From Streptomyces sp. MMBL 11-1 (GTDB lineage Bacteria > Actinomycetota > Actinomycetes > Streptomycetales > Streptomycetaceae): 64,000 nucleotides of DNA. Below are positions 36,010 through 46,819 of this stretch, piece after piece. The stretch is from contig NZ_CP117709.1 in assembly GCF_028622875.1 (NCBI RefSeq), forward strand, positions 1,240,001 to 1,304,000. Direction: 5' to 3'. Position 1 is the first letter of the stretch. Each line of letters begins with the position of its first letter. Below the pieces are notes generated by a model. That model made no database searches. It was not told the origin of the DNA and saw only the letters and a list, made by a program, of their open reading frames with translations. The position numbers were made by a program, and so were the translations under genes.

Positions 36010-36936
36010 ATGACGGCGTTGCCTGAGCCGCTGAGATCCATGGTCTTCAGGAACGATGACCTGCCGGCGCTGTTCCACCACACGGACGCGGTCGCCGTGG
36101 CCCGCCAGCGTGAGGCCGTGAACACCACCCGTACGCAGCTCGCGCTGCTCGTGGCGGGCACGGTGCCCGCTGCGCTGCCCTGGCACCCCGAGGACGGTCC
36201 GGCGGCCCGTGCCCTGTACGGCGCCGCCGTGCTGGCCTATCTGGGCGTGCTCTTCGCGACCTTCCTCGCCTCCCACCGCAAAGCAAAGTCGCACTGGCAA
36301 CTGAACCGCTCGGCCGCCGAGTTCATCAAGTCCAACTGCTGGCGCTACGCGGTCCACGGCGCACCCTTCGACAGCGCGTCCGAGCACCCGGAGGCGCTGT
36401 TCGCCAATCGCCTGGAGGACGGCCTCCAGGAACTGCGGAAAGTGGGCTGGGCCGATCCGCGCGAGGAACTGCCGGATTCCGGCGGCCTCATCACGGATTC
36501 CATGCGCGCGTTACGGAACAAGGCCTACACCGTGCGCAAGGAGACGTATGTACGGGACCGGCTCATCGAGCAGCGGCGCTGGTACCGCAGGCGTCAGGCG
36601 GCTTCCCGGCGCGGGGCGCTCCTGTGGTCGGGCGCCATCGTCGCGCTGACGCTGCCGGCGCTGGCGCTGAGCGTGCTCCAGGTCTTCGGGGTGGCGCGCT
36701 CGTTCGGCCTGACGGGGGCGTTCTCCGCGGCTGCGGCGGCCTGTCTCGCCTGGAACGAGATGCGCCGGCACCATCCGCTGATCTCGGCGCACTCGCTGGT
36801 GGAGAAGGATCTGGAGTCGATGCAGGCCGCCATGGAGACCACCCTCACCGAGCGGCACTGGCCGGCGGCGGTCTTCGAGACCGAGCGGATCGTGTCGCCC
36901 GAGCACACCGACTGGCTCGTCAGACATCGCGTGTGA
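36010..36936 (+). CDS. SLATT/DUF4231-type membrane protein
   Basis: A 308-residue protein with four predicted membrane helices in two pairs (~43-57 and ~67-88; ~205-225 and ~232-248). Each pair is followed by a SLATT-like helix: SAAEFIKSNCWRYAVHGAPF after the first, and LVEKDLESMQAAMETTLTER ... RIVSPEHTDWLVRHR (the DUF4231 ending) after the second. This suggests two SLATT units (SLATT_3 then SLATT_1). SLATT proteins are predicted pore-forming or membrane effectors of nucleotide-sensing conflict systems. GGAGG five bases before the ATG at 36010 fixes the start. A SLOG-like gene lies convergently 66 bases beyond. Confidence 0.8.
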   Translation: MTALPEPLRSMVFRNDDLPALFHHTDAVAVARQREAVNTTRTQLALLVAGTVPAALPWHPEDGPAARALYGAAVLAYLGVLFATFLASHRKAKSHWQLNRSAAEFIKSNCWRYAVHGAPFDSASEHPEALFANRLEDGLQELRKVGWADPREELPDSGGLITDSMRALRNKAYTVRKETYVRDRLIEQRRWYRRRQAASRRGALLWSGAIVALTLPALALSVLQVFGVARSFGLTGAFSAAAAACLAWNEMRRHHPLISAHSLVEKDLESMQAAMETTLTERHWPAAVFETERIVSPEHTDWLVRHRV

Positions 36937-37002
36937 GGCGGAGAGACCGTGCGGGACCGCGCGCCCCGTTCCCGTACGGCCGGTCCGGGGGGCGTCCTCC
37001 GG

Positions 37003-37482
37003 TCAGCCGCGCAGGATCCCGTCCCGCCAGATCACGGTGACCGGGCGGCCCAGGGCGCGGGCGTACGTCACGATGTCGCCCGTGCCGCCGAGGCCGCGGG
37101 CCGGGAGGCCGTCCCAGACCGCGAGCAGCCGGTCGCAGTGGTCGGCGATGTAGGCGCCCGCCGCGTAGTACGCCTCGTCGGTGGAGTGCGGGAAGTCGAG
37201 CCGGACCTCCCGCACCGCGCGCGCCTTGAGCGCCCGGTAGCGGGAGAGGTCGACGGCGTTCTCGAAACAGGCCTCGTAGTCGCCGCTGGGGATGACGGCG
37301 GTCAGTTCGGCGCCGCGGGCGAGGGCGAGGCCGGCGAAGAGCTGGTCGGCGCCGACCGCCAGACTGGAGAGCACCTGCGCCGTGCCGTCGAGGCCGCACA
37401 GCGCGGCCCTCAGACCCGCGAGCACATGCGCCTCGGCCTCGGCGGGGATGGAGCGGTGACCGGTCACTCCGATGCGATTCAC
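37003..37482 (-). CDS. SLOG-family (nucleotide-binding Rossmann-like) protein
   Basis: A 159-residue single-domain protein. It begins RIGVTGHRSIP and has SSLAVGADQLFAGLALARGAELTAVIP, then DRLLAVWDGLPARGLGGTGDIVTYARALGRPVTVIW. The GxxGHR opening and the D-x-W-DG-x-PA-x-G-x-GGT signature are typical of SLOG proteins, which bind or process nucleotide-derived ligands. Start is GTG at 37482. It is convergent with the SLATT-type membrane gene, a partner with which SLOG domains are often linked. The actual ligand is unknown. Confidence 0.8.
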   Translation of the reverse strand: MNRIGVTGHRSIPAEAEAHVLAGLRAALCGLDGTAQVLSSLAVGADQLFAGLALARGAELTAVIPSGDYEACFENAVDLSRYRALKARAVREVRLDFPHSTDEAYYAAGAYIADHCDRLLAVWDGLPARGLGGTGDIVTYARALGRPVTVIWRDGILRG

Positions 37483-37609
37483 GGACCTGCTACCCCCTTG
37501 CCAGCGGAGCACGGCCCGGGGAACGCCCGCCCCGTCGCCCCGCCCCCGTCGCCGTGTGGCGGCGACCCGTCGTGGCGACATCCTCTCAAGAGCTCCCCGG
37601 CGAGCGGGA

Positions 37610-37637
37610 GCCCCCGTCCGGAATTCCGGACGGGGGC
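37610..37637 (-). terminator. Terminator after streptogrisin B
   Basis: A perfect 28-base palindrome centred on GAATTC, 43 bases beyond the sprB stop. Confidence 0.65.
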
Positions 37638-37679
37638 ACGTTTGTACGGACTGCTCCGTACCGACCGGGGTGGGACCGG

Positions 37680-39630
<1,951 letters not shown>

Positions 39631-39823
39631 GCGGTCAACCTTTCCACACCGGCCCCGGGAGGCCGAGGTGCGACCGCGACGCGGAGCCGGTACATGCGGA
39701 ACGGCACGCTCCGCCCTCCCGGAGGGCAGGGCCTCCGACCGTCCCGGAAGAAGCGGGGCGCCACCGGGTCCCGTACACGACCTCCGGGATCCCGCAGCCC
39801 GAACGGCGTCAGCTGACGCCTGC

Positions 39824-41050
39824 TCAGCAGTCGCAGCCGCAGGAGTCGCCGCAGCAGCAACAACCCTCGCCGCACTGACCGCAGCAGTTGCAGGCCTCGC
39901 AGCAGTCTCCGCAGCTCTGGCACGGCGCCTGCCGCCGCTCCCTGCTCCAGGGGTCCTCGTAGCTCCCGCAGCACATCTGGCAGGTGCAGGCGAGCCCGGC
40001 CCAGACCAGGCATCCGGCGATCAGCCCGCGCCGGTCGCGGGGCGGGCGCGGCGGAGGCGGCGCGGCCGGGCCGCCGGGCGGCGGACCGTAGGGGTGGGCG
40101 GGCGGCGGACCGTACGGATTTCCCGGCGGCGGCCCGAAGGAGCCGTCGGGCAGCAGCAGCCCGTCGCCCCCCTGGCCCTCCTGGTGCGAGCAGGACGAGG
40201 TGCCGAACGCCCGGTCGACCGAGCGCCGCAGCTCATGGGCGAGGAGGACGTGCACGAGCCTGTCGTCGGCGAACTCCACCTCCCGCAGCGCGAGCCGTAC
40301 GCCGTGCAGCGCGTCGTCGCAGAGCCGGCGCGCCTCGGACAGCGGGGTGCCGGTGACGGTGAGCGGGTTCCAGGCGCCGGACGCGGCGTCGGCCTCCCGG
40401 TCCTCCACGGCGTCCAGGAGATGGGCGAGCCGCCCGAAGAGCCGGCCGGCCTCCGCGAGCGGCTCGGCGTTCTGCGGCTTCCCGGCGAGGACGGCGGTGT
40501 GCGCGAAAGCGGCCGCGGTGGCGGTCTCGGTCGGTTCGGTGACCGTCAGCAGCGGGGTGCCCGGCCCGGCGAGCGTCTCGATCACGGTCTGCCGGTCGAC
40601 CGCGTCGACCAGGAGGGCGGTGTCGAAGCCGAGGGCCGCCCCGGTCCGCGCGCCCGCCCGGTCCCACCCGGCGGCCACGCGGCGCGCGGCGGCGGCGACC
40701 GGGCGGCGGGCCAACAGCCCGTCCCGGTCCGCGACGTGGTCGCGGACCTTGGCCGAGGCGAGGACGAGCGAGACGGCCGCGGCGAGCCGCGCCCCTTCTC
40801 CCTTGGCGACGGGCGCGGTGCGCATGGCGCGCAGCGGGCAGGGACCGGCGGTGCGCCGGCCCCCGGGCGTTCGGCCCGCCTGAGCCTCCGTCAGGACGGA
40901 GACGATCAGGCCGTCATAGTTCGTGACGATACGGGCGAACTGTCCGTGATCCCCCCTCAGAGCCAGGCACAGGCCGCAGAGATGGGCCATCCACTCGGCC
41001 CTGAGACCTTCGGTGAGCCGGTGGGTGCAGGGCCTCACGATTCCGAACAC
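39824..41050 (-). CDS. DUF5685-type protein with an extreme cysteine-rich tail
   Basis: A 408-residue protein starting with GTG at 41050 (MFGIVRPCTHRLTEGLRAEW, HLCGLCLALRGDHGQFARIV), a conserved actinobacterial N-terminus with paired cysteines. The helical middle is all-alpha (ETATAAAFAHTAVLAGKPQN ...). Residues ~300-345 form a proline-rich linker of repeated GPPP units, and the last ~63 residues carry about 20 cysteines (for example CEACNCCGQCGEGCCCC). The cysteines suggest metal binding (zinc, copper or Fe-S) or disulfide cross-linking. I recall such proteins only by the DUF name; function unknown. Confidence 0.78.
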   Translation of the reverse strand: MFGIVRPCTHRLTEGLRAEWMAHLCGLCLALRGDHGQFARIVTNYDGLIVSVLTEAQAGRTPGGRRTAGPCPLRAMRTAPVAKGEGARLAAAVSLVLASAKVRDHVADRDGLLARRPVAAAARRVAAGWDRAGARTGAALGFDTALLVDAVDRQTVIETLAGPGTPLLTVTEPTETATAAAFAHTAVLAGKPQNAEPLAEAGRLFGRLAHLLDAVEDREADAASGAWNPLTVTGTPLSEARRLCDDALHGVRLALREVEFADDRLVHVLLAHELRRSVDRAFGTSSCSHQEGQGGDGLLLPDGSFGPPPGNPYGPPPAHPYGPPPGGPAAPPPPRPPRDRRGLIAGCLVWAGLACTCQMCCGSYEDPWSRERRQAPCQSCGDCCEACNCCGQCGEGCCCCGDSCGCDC

Positions 41051-41358
41051 GACGATCCCCCGGGAGCCTTTCGGCCGGTGCGCGACGCCCGCGCACCGGA
41101 GCGTCGTGCATCGTATCGAGTGATCCGTTCACCCGTACGTCCGCCGGATCACCCGTACGGCCGGAGCATCATATTTTCCTTCTACAAGCCCTCTTGTGCA
41201 GGAGGAACCCTGACGAATCGCCACATCTTCTGCACCAGTACCGTCACGAATCGCCTGCGAGCCGACTATCCACTTGGCGCGGTATCCGCATCATGGACGA
41301 CCATAGGGATACGAAAGAGATGCGGAACACCAAGGAACCGCGGTGAGAGGAGGCGTCC
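41051..41358. other. Divergent intergenic region (308 bases)
   Basis: Between the DUF5685 gene and the sepF-like gene. A ribosome-binding site GAGGAGG precedes the latter. An AT-richer stretch at 41168-41190 may include promoter elements; no hairpin or gene seen. Confidence 0.45.
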
Positions 41359-41802
41359 ATGGGATCGGTGCGCAAGGCGAGCGCCTGGCTGGGCCTCGTC
41401 GAGGACAACGACGAGCGGTACTACGACGACGAGTACGCCGAGGGTGCGGAGACCGGTACGGGCAACCAGGCCTGGGTCACCGACCCGCGGGTGCAGGTGG
41501 CCGCGGAGGCGGCCGAGGAGCAGGACCGCCGGATCGCGACGGTGACCCCGGACAGCTTCCGGGACGCACGGGCCATCGGCGAGCTCTTCCGGGACGGCGT
41601 CCCGGTGATCGTGAACCTCACGGCCATGGACCCCGCCGACGCCAAGCGCGTGGTGGACTTCGCCGCCGGGCTGATCTTCGGCCTGCGCGGCTCGATCGAC
41701 CGGGTGGCGACCCGGGTCTTCCTGCTGTCCCCCGCCGACACCCAGGTGGTGGCGGGCGAAGCCGCCGGCCGCAGGACCGGCGGCTTCTTCAACCAGAGCT
41801 GA
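41359..41802 (+). CDS. sflA: SepF-like cell-division protein (SflA-type)
   Basis: A 147-residue protein with the SepF architecture: an N-terminal membrane-binding helix ([13 protein letters not shown]), an acidic linker, and a C-terminal SepF core ([62 protein letters not shown]). SepF proteins anchor FtsZ to the membrane. Streptomyces has paralogues SflA and SflB besides SepF; genomic context (from memory, SflA in this chromosomal region) favours SflA, which modulates FtsZ and DivIVA placement. RBS GAGGAGGCGTCC precedes the ATG. It is not in the division-and-cell-wall cluster, as expected for the paralogue. Confidence 0.86.
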   Translation: MGSVRKASAWLGLVEDNDERYYDDEYAEGAETGTGNQAWVTDPRVQVAAEAAEEQDRRIATVTPDSFRDARAIGELFRDGVPVIVNLTAMDPADAKRVVDFAAGLIFGLRGSIDRVATRVFLLSPADTQVVAGEAAGRRTGGFFNQS

Positions 41803-41843
41803 GCAGGGCGCTCGCCGGAAAGATCCGGTCAACGTGTCCGGCC

Positions 41844-41865
41844 GGACGCGCGTACCGGCGCGTCC
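41844..41865. terminator. Terminator between sflA and the acyl-CoA dehydrogenase gene
   Basis: GGACGCGC and GCGCGTCC with a six-base loop, between convergent genes. Confidence 0.5.
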
Positions 41866-41868
41866 CGC

Positions 41869-43089
41869 TCACCGGAAGGCGTCGAGACCGGTGAGCGCCT
41901 TGCCCAGCACCAGCTGGTGCATCTCCACCGTTCCCTCGTAGGTGAGCACCGACTCCAGGTTCGTGGCGTGCCGCATCACCGGATACTCCAGCGAGATCCC
42001 GTTGGCCCCGAGGATCGTGCGCGAGGTGCGGCAGATCTCGATCGCCTCCCGCACGTTGTTCAGCTTGCCGAAACTGACCTGCTCCGGCCGGAGCCGGCCC
42101 GCGTCCATGCGGCGGCCCAGGTGATGGGCGAGCAGGATGCCCTTGTGCAGCTCCAGGGCCATGTCCGCCAGCTTGGCCTGGGTGAGCTGGAAGCCGCCGA
42201 TCGGCCGGCCGAACTGTTCCCGGCTCCTCGCGTAGTCGAGGGCCGACTCGAAGCTGGCCCGCGCCGCGCCCATGGCGCCCCAGACGATGCCGTAGCGCGC
42301 GTGACTCAGACAGCTCAGCGGGCCGCGCAGCCCGCTCGCGTCCGGAAGCACCGCGTCGGCGGGCAGCCGTACCTCGTCCATGACCAGCTCGCTGGTGACC
42401 GAGGCGCGCAGCGACCACTTGTGGTGGATCTCCGGGGCCGAGAAGCCGGGGGCGTCGGTCGGCACGACGAACCCCCGGATGCCCCGCCCGTCCTCGCCCT
42501 CGTCGGTCTGCGCCCAGACGACGGCAACCCCGGCGACCGAGCCGTTGGTGATCCACATCTTGCGGCCGGTGAGGATCCAGTCCTCGCCGTCGCGCTTGGC
42601 GTACGTCCGCATGCCGGCCGGGTCGGAGCCGTGGTCGGGCTCCGTCAGGCCGAAGCAGCCGATGATGTCGCCGGACGCCATGCCGGGCAGCCACCGCTGC
42701 TTCTGCTCCTCGGATCCGAAGCGGTGGATCGCGTACATGGCGAGCGACCCCTGTACGGAGACGAGTGAGCGGATCCCGGAGTCGGCGGCCTCCAGCTCCA
42801 GGCAGGCGAGCCCGTACTGGACGGCGCTCGCCCCGGCGCAGCCGTACCCGTCCAGGGACATGCCGAGCGCGCCCAGCGCGCCGAGCTCCCGGGCCAGCTC
42901 CCGGATCCCGGGCAGCTCGCCCTTCTCGTACCACTCGGCGATGTGGGGCAGGACGCGGTCGGTGGCCCAGGTGCGGACGGTGTCGCGGATCGCGAGGTCG
43001 TCGGGGCCGAGCAGATCGTCGATGCCGAGGGGATCCAACGCGTCGAACGGCGGCAGCTTCGACGGCTTCGCGGACTCGGTGCTGGACAT
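41869..43089 (-). CDS. gcdH: Acyl-CoA dehydrogenase, glutaryl-CoA dehydrogenase-like
   Basis: A 406-residue flavoenzyme with the acyl-CoA dehydrogenase signatures: GCFGLTEPDHGSDPAGM (FAD/substrate loop), WILTGRKMWITNGSVAG, ARYGIVWGAMGAARASFESA, REQFGRPIGGFQLTQAKLAD, and the C-terminal catalytic-base region NLESVLTYEGTVEMHQLVLG, where the Glu of TYEGT is the expected base. The overall pattern (SVQGSLAMYAIHRFGSEEQK, LGANGISLEYPVMRHATNLE) is that of glutaryl-CoA dehydrogenase, which converts glutaryl-CoA to crotonyl-CoA in lysine/tryptophan breakdown. Start at the ATG at 43089 after GGAGGCAC. A related acyl-CoA substrate is possible. Confidence 0.9.
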   Translation of the reverse strand: MSSTESAKPSKLPPFDALDPLGIDDLLGPDDLAIRDTVRTWATDRVLPHIAEWYEKGELPGIRELARELGALGALGMSLDGYGCAGASAVQYGLACLELEAADSGIRSLVSVQGSLAMYAIHRFGSEEQKQRWLPGMASGDIIGCFGLTEPDHGSDPAGMRTYAKRDGEDWILTGRKMWITNGSVAGVAVVWAQTDEGEDGRGIRGFVVPTDAPGFSAPEIHHKWSLRASVTSELVMDEVRLPADAVLPDASGLRGPLSCLSHARYGIVWGAMGAARASFESALDYARSREQFGRPIGGFQLTQAKLADMALELHKGILLAHHLGRRMDAGRLRPEQVSFGKLNNVREAIEICRTSRTILGANGISLEYPVMRHATNLESVLTYEGTVEMHQLVLGKALTGLDAFR

Positions 43090-43190
43090 GAGGGTGCCTC
43101 CGGCGGCTCGCACGGTGCTCGGAGGGACCGGGGGACGCCCGCCCTCCGAAAACTAGCAGTGGTAGTCAGGGCTCCGCCCGACGTTACGGC

Positions 43191-44951
43191 TCAGTGTGCC
43201 GCTCGTCCAGAGCCGGTCGCCTCGGCCGGCTCGCGCCGCGCGGGCACCATCGGGCGCGGGGCCGGGCGGTCCCGTCCGGCCGGGCGTACGGGGCCGGGGG
43301 CCCGGCGTTCGCCCGCCTCGTACGCGGGGGCCACGGGCGCGGAGGCCGCGGGCGCGTGGGCCATGGGCGCGGCGGCGTCGGCCTCGTCCCGGTGGCACGC
43401 TTCCTTCGGCGGGCAGTCCATGACCTTCGGCAGGCGCAGGGCGGCCAGCGCCCCGAGCAGCAGCAGGCCCGCGCTGACGAACAGGGTGACGTGGAGTCCG
43501 CCGATGAAGGCGTGCCGGGCGGTGGAGCGCAACAGGTCGCCCATCGGGCCGCCCAGCTCCGCGGCCACCTGATAGGCCTCGCCCAGCGAGTGGGAGGCCT
43601 CCGCCCCGGCGCGGGCGGGAACGCCCTTCTCGTGCAGACCGGCGAGGCCGGGGGCGTAGGCGGCGTTCATGACGCTCCCGAGCAGGGCGATGCCAAGCCC
43701 CGCGCCCAGCTGGTACGAGGTCTCCCCGATGGCCGCAGCGCCGCCCGCGCGCTCCGGCGGGGCGTCGCTGAGCATCGACTCGTACGCCCCGAAGAGCGTG
43801 GTCTGCAGTCCGAAGCCGAGCAGGACGAACGCGCAGTTCAGCAGGGCCGGACGGTCGTGCTGGCCCATCGAGGTGAGCAGCAGCACCGAGGACGCGGTGA
43901 GGACGAAGCCCCAGCCGACCATGCGCCGGGGACCGATGCGGCGCAGGGTGTGCGAGCCGGTGGCGCCGGCGGCCATCGCCGCGAAGGTCAGCGGCAGCAG
44001 CCGCAGGCCGGTCTCCAGCGGGCTGAGCCCCAGCACCAGCTGGAGGTACTGGACGGCGATCAGCTGGAGGCCGACCAGCGCCAGCATGGCGAGCACGATG
44101 CAGCCGACGGCGGTGGAGAACGCCGGGCGGGCGAACATCGAGACGTCGATCAGCGGATGCCTGCGGCGCTTCTGGCGGCGCACGAAGAGGATCAGGAGCG
44201 CGAGCCCGAGGGCCAGCGGCCCCAGCGAGACCGGATCAAGAAGCCCCGCGCCGCCGCCCAGACGCTTCACGCCGAGGACGACGCCGAGGACTCCCGCCGC
44301 GGCGGTCAGCGCGCCCAGCACGTCCCACGGGCCGTCGTCGCCGCCGCGCGACTCGGGCAGCAGCCAGCGGCCCAGCGGCAGGATCACGGCCATCAGCGGG
44401 ATGTTGATCAGAAAGACCGAGCCCCACCAGAAGTGCTCGACCAGGAAGCCGCCGACGACCGGTCCGGTGGCGGCGCCGACCGCGGCGACCGCGGTCCACA
44501 CACCGATGGCGAGCGCCCGCTCCCGGCGGTCGGGGAAGACCTGGCGCAGGATCGACAGGGTGGCGGGCATGATCATCGCGCCGCCGACGCCGAGGAGGGC
44601 GCGGGCCGCGATCAGGACGGCCGGGGTATCGGCCGTCGCGGCGAGCGCGGAGGCGACACCGAACAGCGCGTAACCGCAGAGCAGCACGCGGCGTCTGCCG
44701 ATCCGGTCACCCAGCGTGCCGAAGAGGATGAGCAGCGAGGCACAGACGAGGGGGTAGGCGTCGACGATCCACAGGAGGGCCGTGCCGCTCGGGCGCAGGT
44801 CCTCGGTGACGGCCGGTACGGCGACGTGGAGCACGGTCGCGTCGAGGGCGACGACCAGGAGACTGAGGCAGAGGACCACGAGGACGACCCAGCGGTTGGC
44901 GTCGTCGGCGGCCTCGCGCAGCCGGACCCCGGCCGTGGTCGTCCCGGACAT
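43191..44951 (-). CDS. DHA2-family (14-helix) MFS efflux transporter
   Basis: A 586-residue membrane protein with 14 predicted helices, the EmrB/QacA plan. It has motif A between helices 2 and 3 (GTLGDRIGRRRVLLCGYALF), the DATVLHVAVPAVTEDL helix 1 region with its charged residue, and motif C (WTAVAAVGAATGPVVGGFLV). The C-terminal ~80 residues are a soluble tail with an alternating Ala/Pro-rich region (DAAAPMAHAPAASAPVAPAY). RBS GGGAGG is before the ATG. Probably exports drugs or a metabolite; no adjacent TetR regulator is seen. Confidence 0.93.
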   Translation of the reverse strand: MSGTTTAGVRLREAADDANRWVVLVVLCLSLLVVALDATVLHVAVPAVTEDLRPSGTALLWIVDAYPLVCASLLILFGTLGDRIGRRRVLLCGYALFGVASALAATADTPAVLIAARALLGVGGAMIMPATLSILRQVFPDRRERALAIGVWTAVAAVGAATGPVVGGFLVEHFWWGSVFLINIPLMAVILPLGRWLLPESRGGDDGPWDVLGALTAAAGVLGVVLGVKRLGGGAGLLDPVSLGPLALGLALLILFVRRQKRRRHPLIDVSMFARPAFSTAVGCIVLAMLALVGLQLIAVQYLQLVLGLSPLETGLRLLPLTFAAMAAGATGSHTLRRIGPRRMVGWGFVLTASSVLLLTSMGQHDRPALLNCAFVLLGFGLQTTLFGAYESMLSDAPPERAGGAAAIGETSYQLGAGLGIALLGSVMNAAYAPGLAGLHEKGVPARAGAEASHSLGEAYQVAAELGGPMGDLLRSTARHAFIGGLHVTLFVSAGLLLLGALAALRLPKVMDCPPKEACHRDEADAAAPMAHAPAASAPVAPAYEAGERRAPGPVRPAGRDRPAPRPMVPARREPAEATGSGRAAH

Positions 44952-45470
44952 CTACGTACCTCCCGATGAGTCCCTCGCGCTCGGCGGACCGACGGTGACG
45001 TGGGGGGCGCGTTCCCAGGGGCCTGTCGGCCCGGCATCGACGGGCGAGCGAGCCGTCAGCGTACGCGAGTCCGGCGAGGTCACACGTGGCGCATGTCATA
45101 CCCCGGTCCGCCGCACAGTGTGGCGTACGCCATTCCCCCTCCGTCCCCCCTCCGTCCCGGCGGTTCCTGCCCGGGGAGGCCCGGGCGGACGCCGTGACGG
45201 GGTCCGGGCGGACGTCGCGGAGCGCGGCGCGACGGTACGCGCCTCCCCCGAATGGCGGGATCATTTGCCGCGGATTGCCGGTACGCCTCTATTTCCGAGA
45301 GATCAAACACGCTTACGAACGGAACCGGCGGGCAATTGGCCGCACGATCACGGAGGTACTTCTCCCCGGCCGGAAAAGACGCCGTTCCGAGACAAAGTCC
45401 ACATCACATCGTCATCACAAAGAGCCCGGATTGGCCTGCTCACACACTCACTCGCTGTAACGTCGATTGG
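44952..45470. other. Divergent intergenic region (519 bases)
   Basis: Between the MFS and PAP2 genes. Its right half (45250-45470) is noticeably AT-richer than the surroundings and includes the PAP2 promoter. No gene or strong hairpin seen. Confidence 0.5.
45431..45461 (+). promoter_or_regulatory. Probable promoter of a leaderless PAP2 mRNA
   Basis: TTGGCC (45431-45436), a 19-base spacer and TGTAAC (45456-45461) place the start of transcription within 2-4 bases of the GTG codon at 45471, which lacks a ribosome-binding site. Confidence 0.4.
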
Positions 45471-46490
45471 GTGCGTACCGACATCTTTGCCCGGCTGGAC
45501 CGGGAGCCGGAACCGCCGAAGATAGAGGCGCCGCGGATGAGCCGTCACCGCATCGCCCTCTTCGGCGGGACGTTGGCGTTCTATCTCGCCATCGTCTTCG
45601 CGGTGCTGATCACGTCCTGGCTGGTGGCCCTGGACTGGAAGGTCATGCTGTTCCGGCCCTACGAGCAGTGGCCCGAACTGCACGCCTTCCTTGACTACTA
45701 CGTCGTGCTCGGCCAGCGCGGCCCCACCGCGGTGATGGTCGCCTGCTGGCTGGGCTGGCGCTCCTGGCGTCAGCACACGCTCCGGCCGCTGCTGGTCCTC
45801 GGCACGTCCCTGCTGCTGCTCAATGTGACGGTGGGCGCGGTCAAGCTGGGGCTCGGGCGGCTCGGCCCGCACTACGCGACGCAGATCGGCTCGGCCGAGA
45901 TGTTCGCCGGCGGCGATATATTTCCCTCCGGGCACACCGCGAACGCCGTCGTGACCTGGGGAATCCTCGCCTATCTGGCCACCACCCCGCGCGCCAGGCG
46001 CTATCTGTCGGCGGTGTCCGCGACGGTCTCGCTGGGTGTCGGCCTCACCACCGTGTACATCGGTACGCACTGGCTCAGCGATGTCGTGCTGGGCTGGGCG
46101 GCCGGGCTGCTCATCCTGCTGGCGCTGCCCTGGTTCGAGCCGCTCATCGCCCGGACCGAGGCCTGGATCTTCGCGATGCGCGAGCGGTGGCGCGAGCGTC
46201 GCGGCACCGCCGGTCCGGCGGCGCCCGTGACGGGGGCCGGGCCGCAGCCGGTGCTGCTGCCGCAGTCGATGGCCACCGAGTGCCTCGCCGCCGAGACCGT
46301 GCCCGCCGCGGGCGAGCCGGTGCTCCCCGCCGGCCATCCGGCGGGGAGCAGGGCGCGGGCCCACGGCGGGCACCCCGCGCGTCCGGGCACCATGCCGGTC
46401 GCCCCCGCGGGCGTCCGCCGTCCGCCGCCGCACACGGAACGGGGCGCGCGCGGCACCGGCAGCCCGGCGCGCCCGATGAGCGGCGGCTGA
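45471..46490 (+). CDS. PAP2-family phosphatase (membrane)
   Basis: A 339-residue protein with about six membrane helices and a ~110-residue Pro/Arg-rich cytoplasmic tail. It contains the phosphatidic-acid-phosphatase signature: KLGLGRLGPHY (C1-like), FPSGHTANAV (C2), and THWLSDVVLGW (C3). PAP2 enzymes dephosphorylate lipid phosphates (phosphatidic acid, undecaprenyl-pyrophosphate) at the membrane surface. GTG at 45471 was chosen over the open frame running upstream because promoter position and absence of earlier homology agree. Confidence 0.88.
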   Translation: MRTDIFARLDREPEPPKIEAPRMSRHRIALFGGTLAFYLAIVFAVLITSWLVALDWKVMLFRPYEQWPELHAFLDYYVVLGQRGPTAVMVACWLGWRSWRQHTLRPLLVLGTSLLLLNVTVGAVKLGLGRLGPHYATQIGSAEMFAGGDIFPSGHTANAVVTWGILAYLATTPRARRYLSAVSATVSLGVGLTTVYIGTHWLSDVVLGWAAGLLILLALPWFEPLIARTEAWIFAMRERWRERRGTAGPAAPVTGAGPQPVLLPQSMATECLAAETVPAAGEPVLPAGHPAGSRARAHGGHPARPGTMPVAPAGVRRPPPHTERGARGTGSPARPMSGG

Positions 46491-46522
46491 ACCGGACCGC
46501 GAGGAGGGGCGCACCGTCTCCC

Positions 46523-46568
46523 CCGTATGCGGAAGGCCCCGACCTCGGTCGGGGCCTTCCGCATACGG
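46523..46568. terminator. Bidirectional terminator between the PAP2 and I78 genes
   Basis: A 22-base-pair perfect stem (46523-46544 with 46547-46568) with a minimal loop, between convergent genes; one of the tallest hairpins in the window. Confidence 0.85.
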
Positions 46569-46603
46569 CGACCGGGTGCGGGGACCCGGGTGCGGCCGAC
46601 GGG

Positions 46604-46819
46604 TCAGCCCACCCAGCAGCGCGTCACCGTGTCCTCCTCGACCTGGAAGTTGATGCGGCCGTGGCGGAACTCCATGGTGAGGAACGCACCCGGGGGGACG
46701 GCCCGGACCGTGTCCCAGCCGCGGCTCCTGGCCTGCCGCTCGGCGGCGTCGGCGGCGAGGCCGACGTACGAATCGGCGGCGTCGTCCGGCTGTGCTGGAG
46801 GGGTCGGTAGAGATGCCAT
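46604..46819 (-). CDS. I78-family peptidase inhibitor-like protein
   Basis: A 71-residue protein starting MASLPTPPAQPDDA. The rest (SYVGLAADAAERQARSRGWD, VRAVPPGAFLTMEF, RHGRINFQVEEDTVTRCWVG) has the compact I78 inhibitor fold pattern: a short helix, then beta strands with the R-x-N...CW end. No signal peptide is seen, so it may act inside the cell or be exported another way. I78 proteins inhibit serine proteases; this genome encodes two streptogrisins nearby, but a direct link is inference. AAGG precedes the ATG at 46819. Confidence 0.75.
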   Translation of the reverse strand: MASLPTPPAQPDDAADSYVGLAADAAERQARSRGWDTVRAVPPGAFLTMEFRHGRINFQVEEDTVTRCWVG

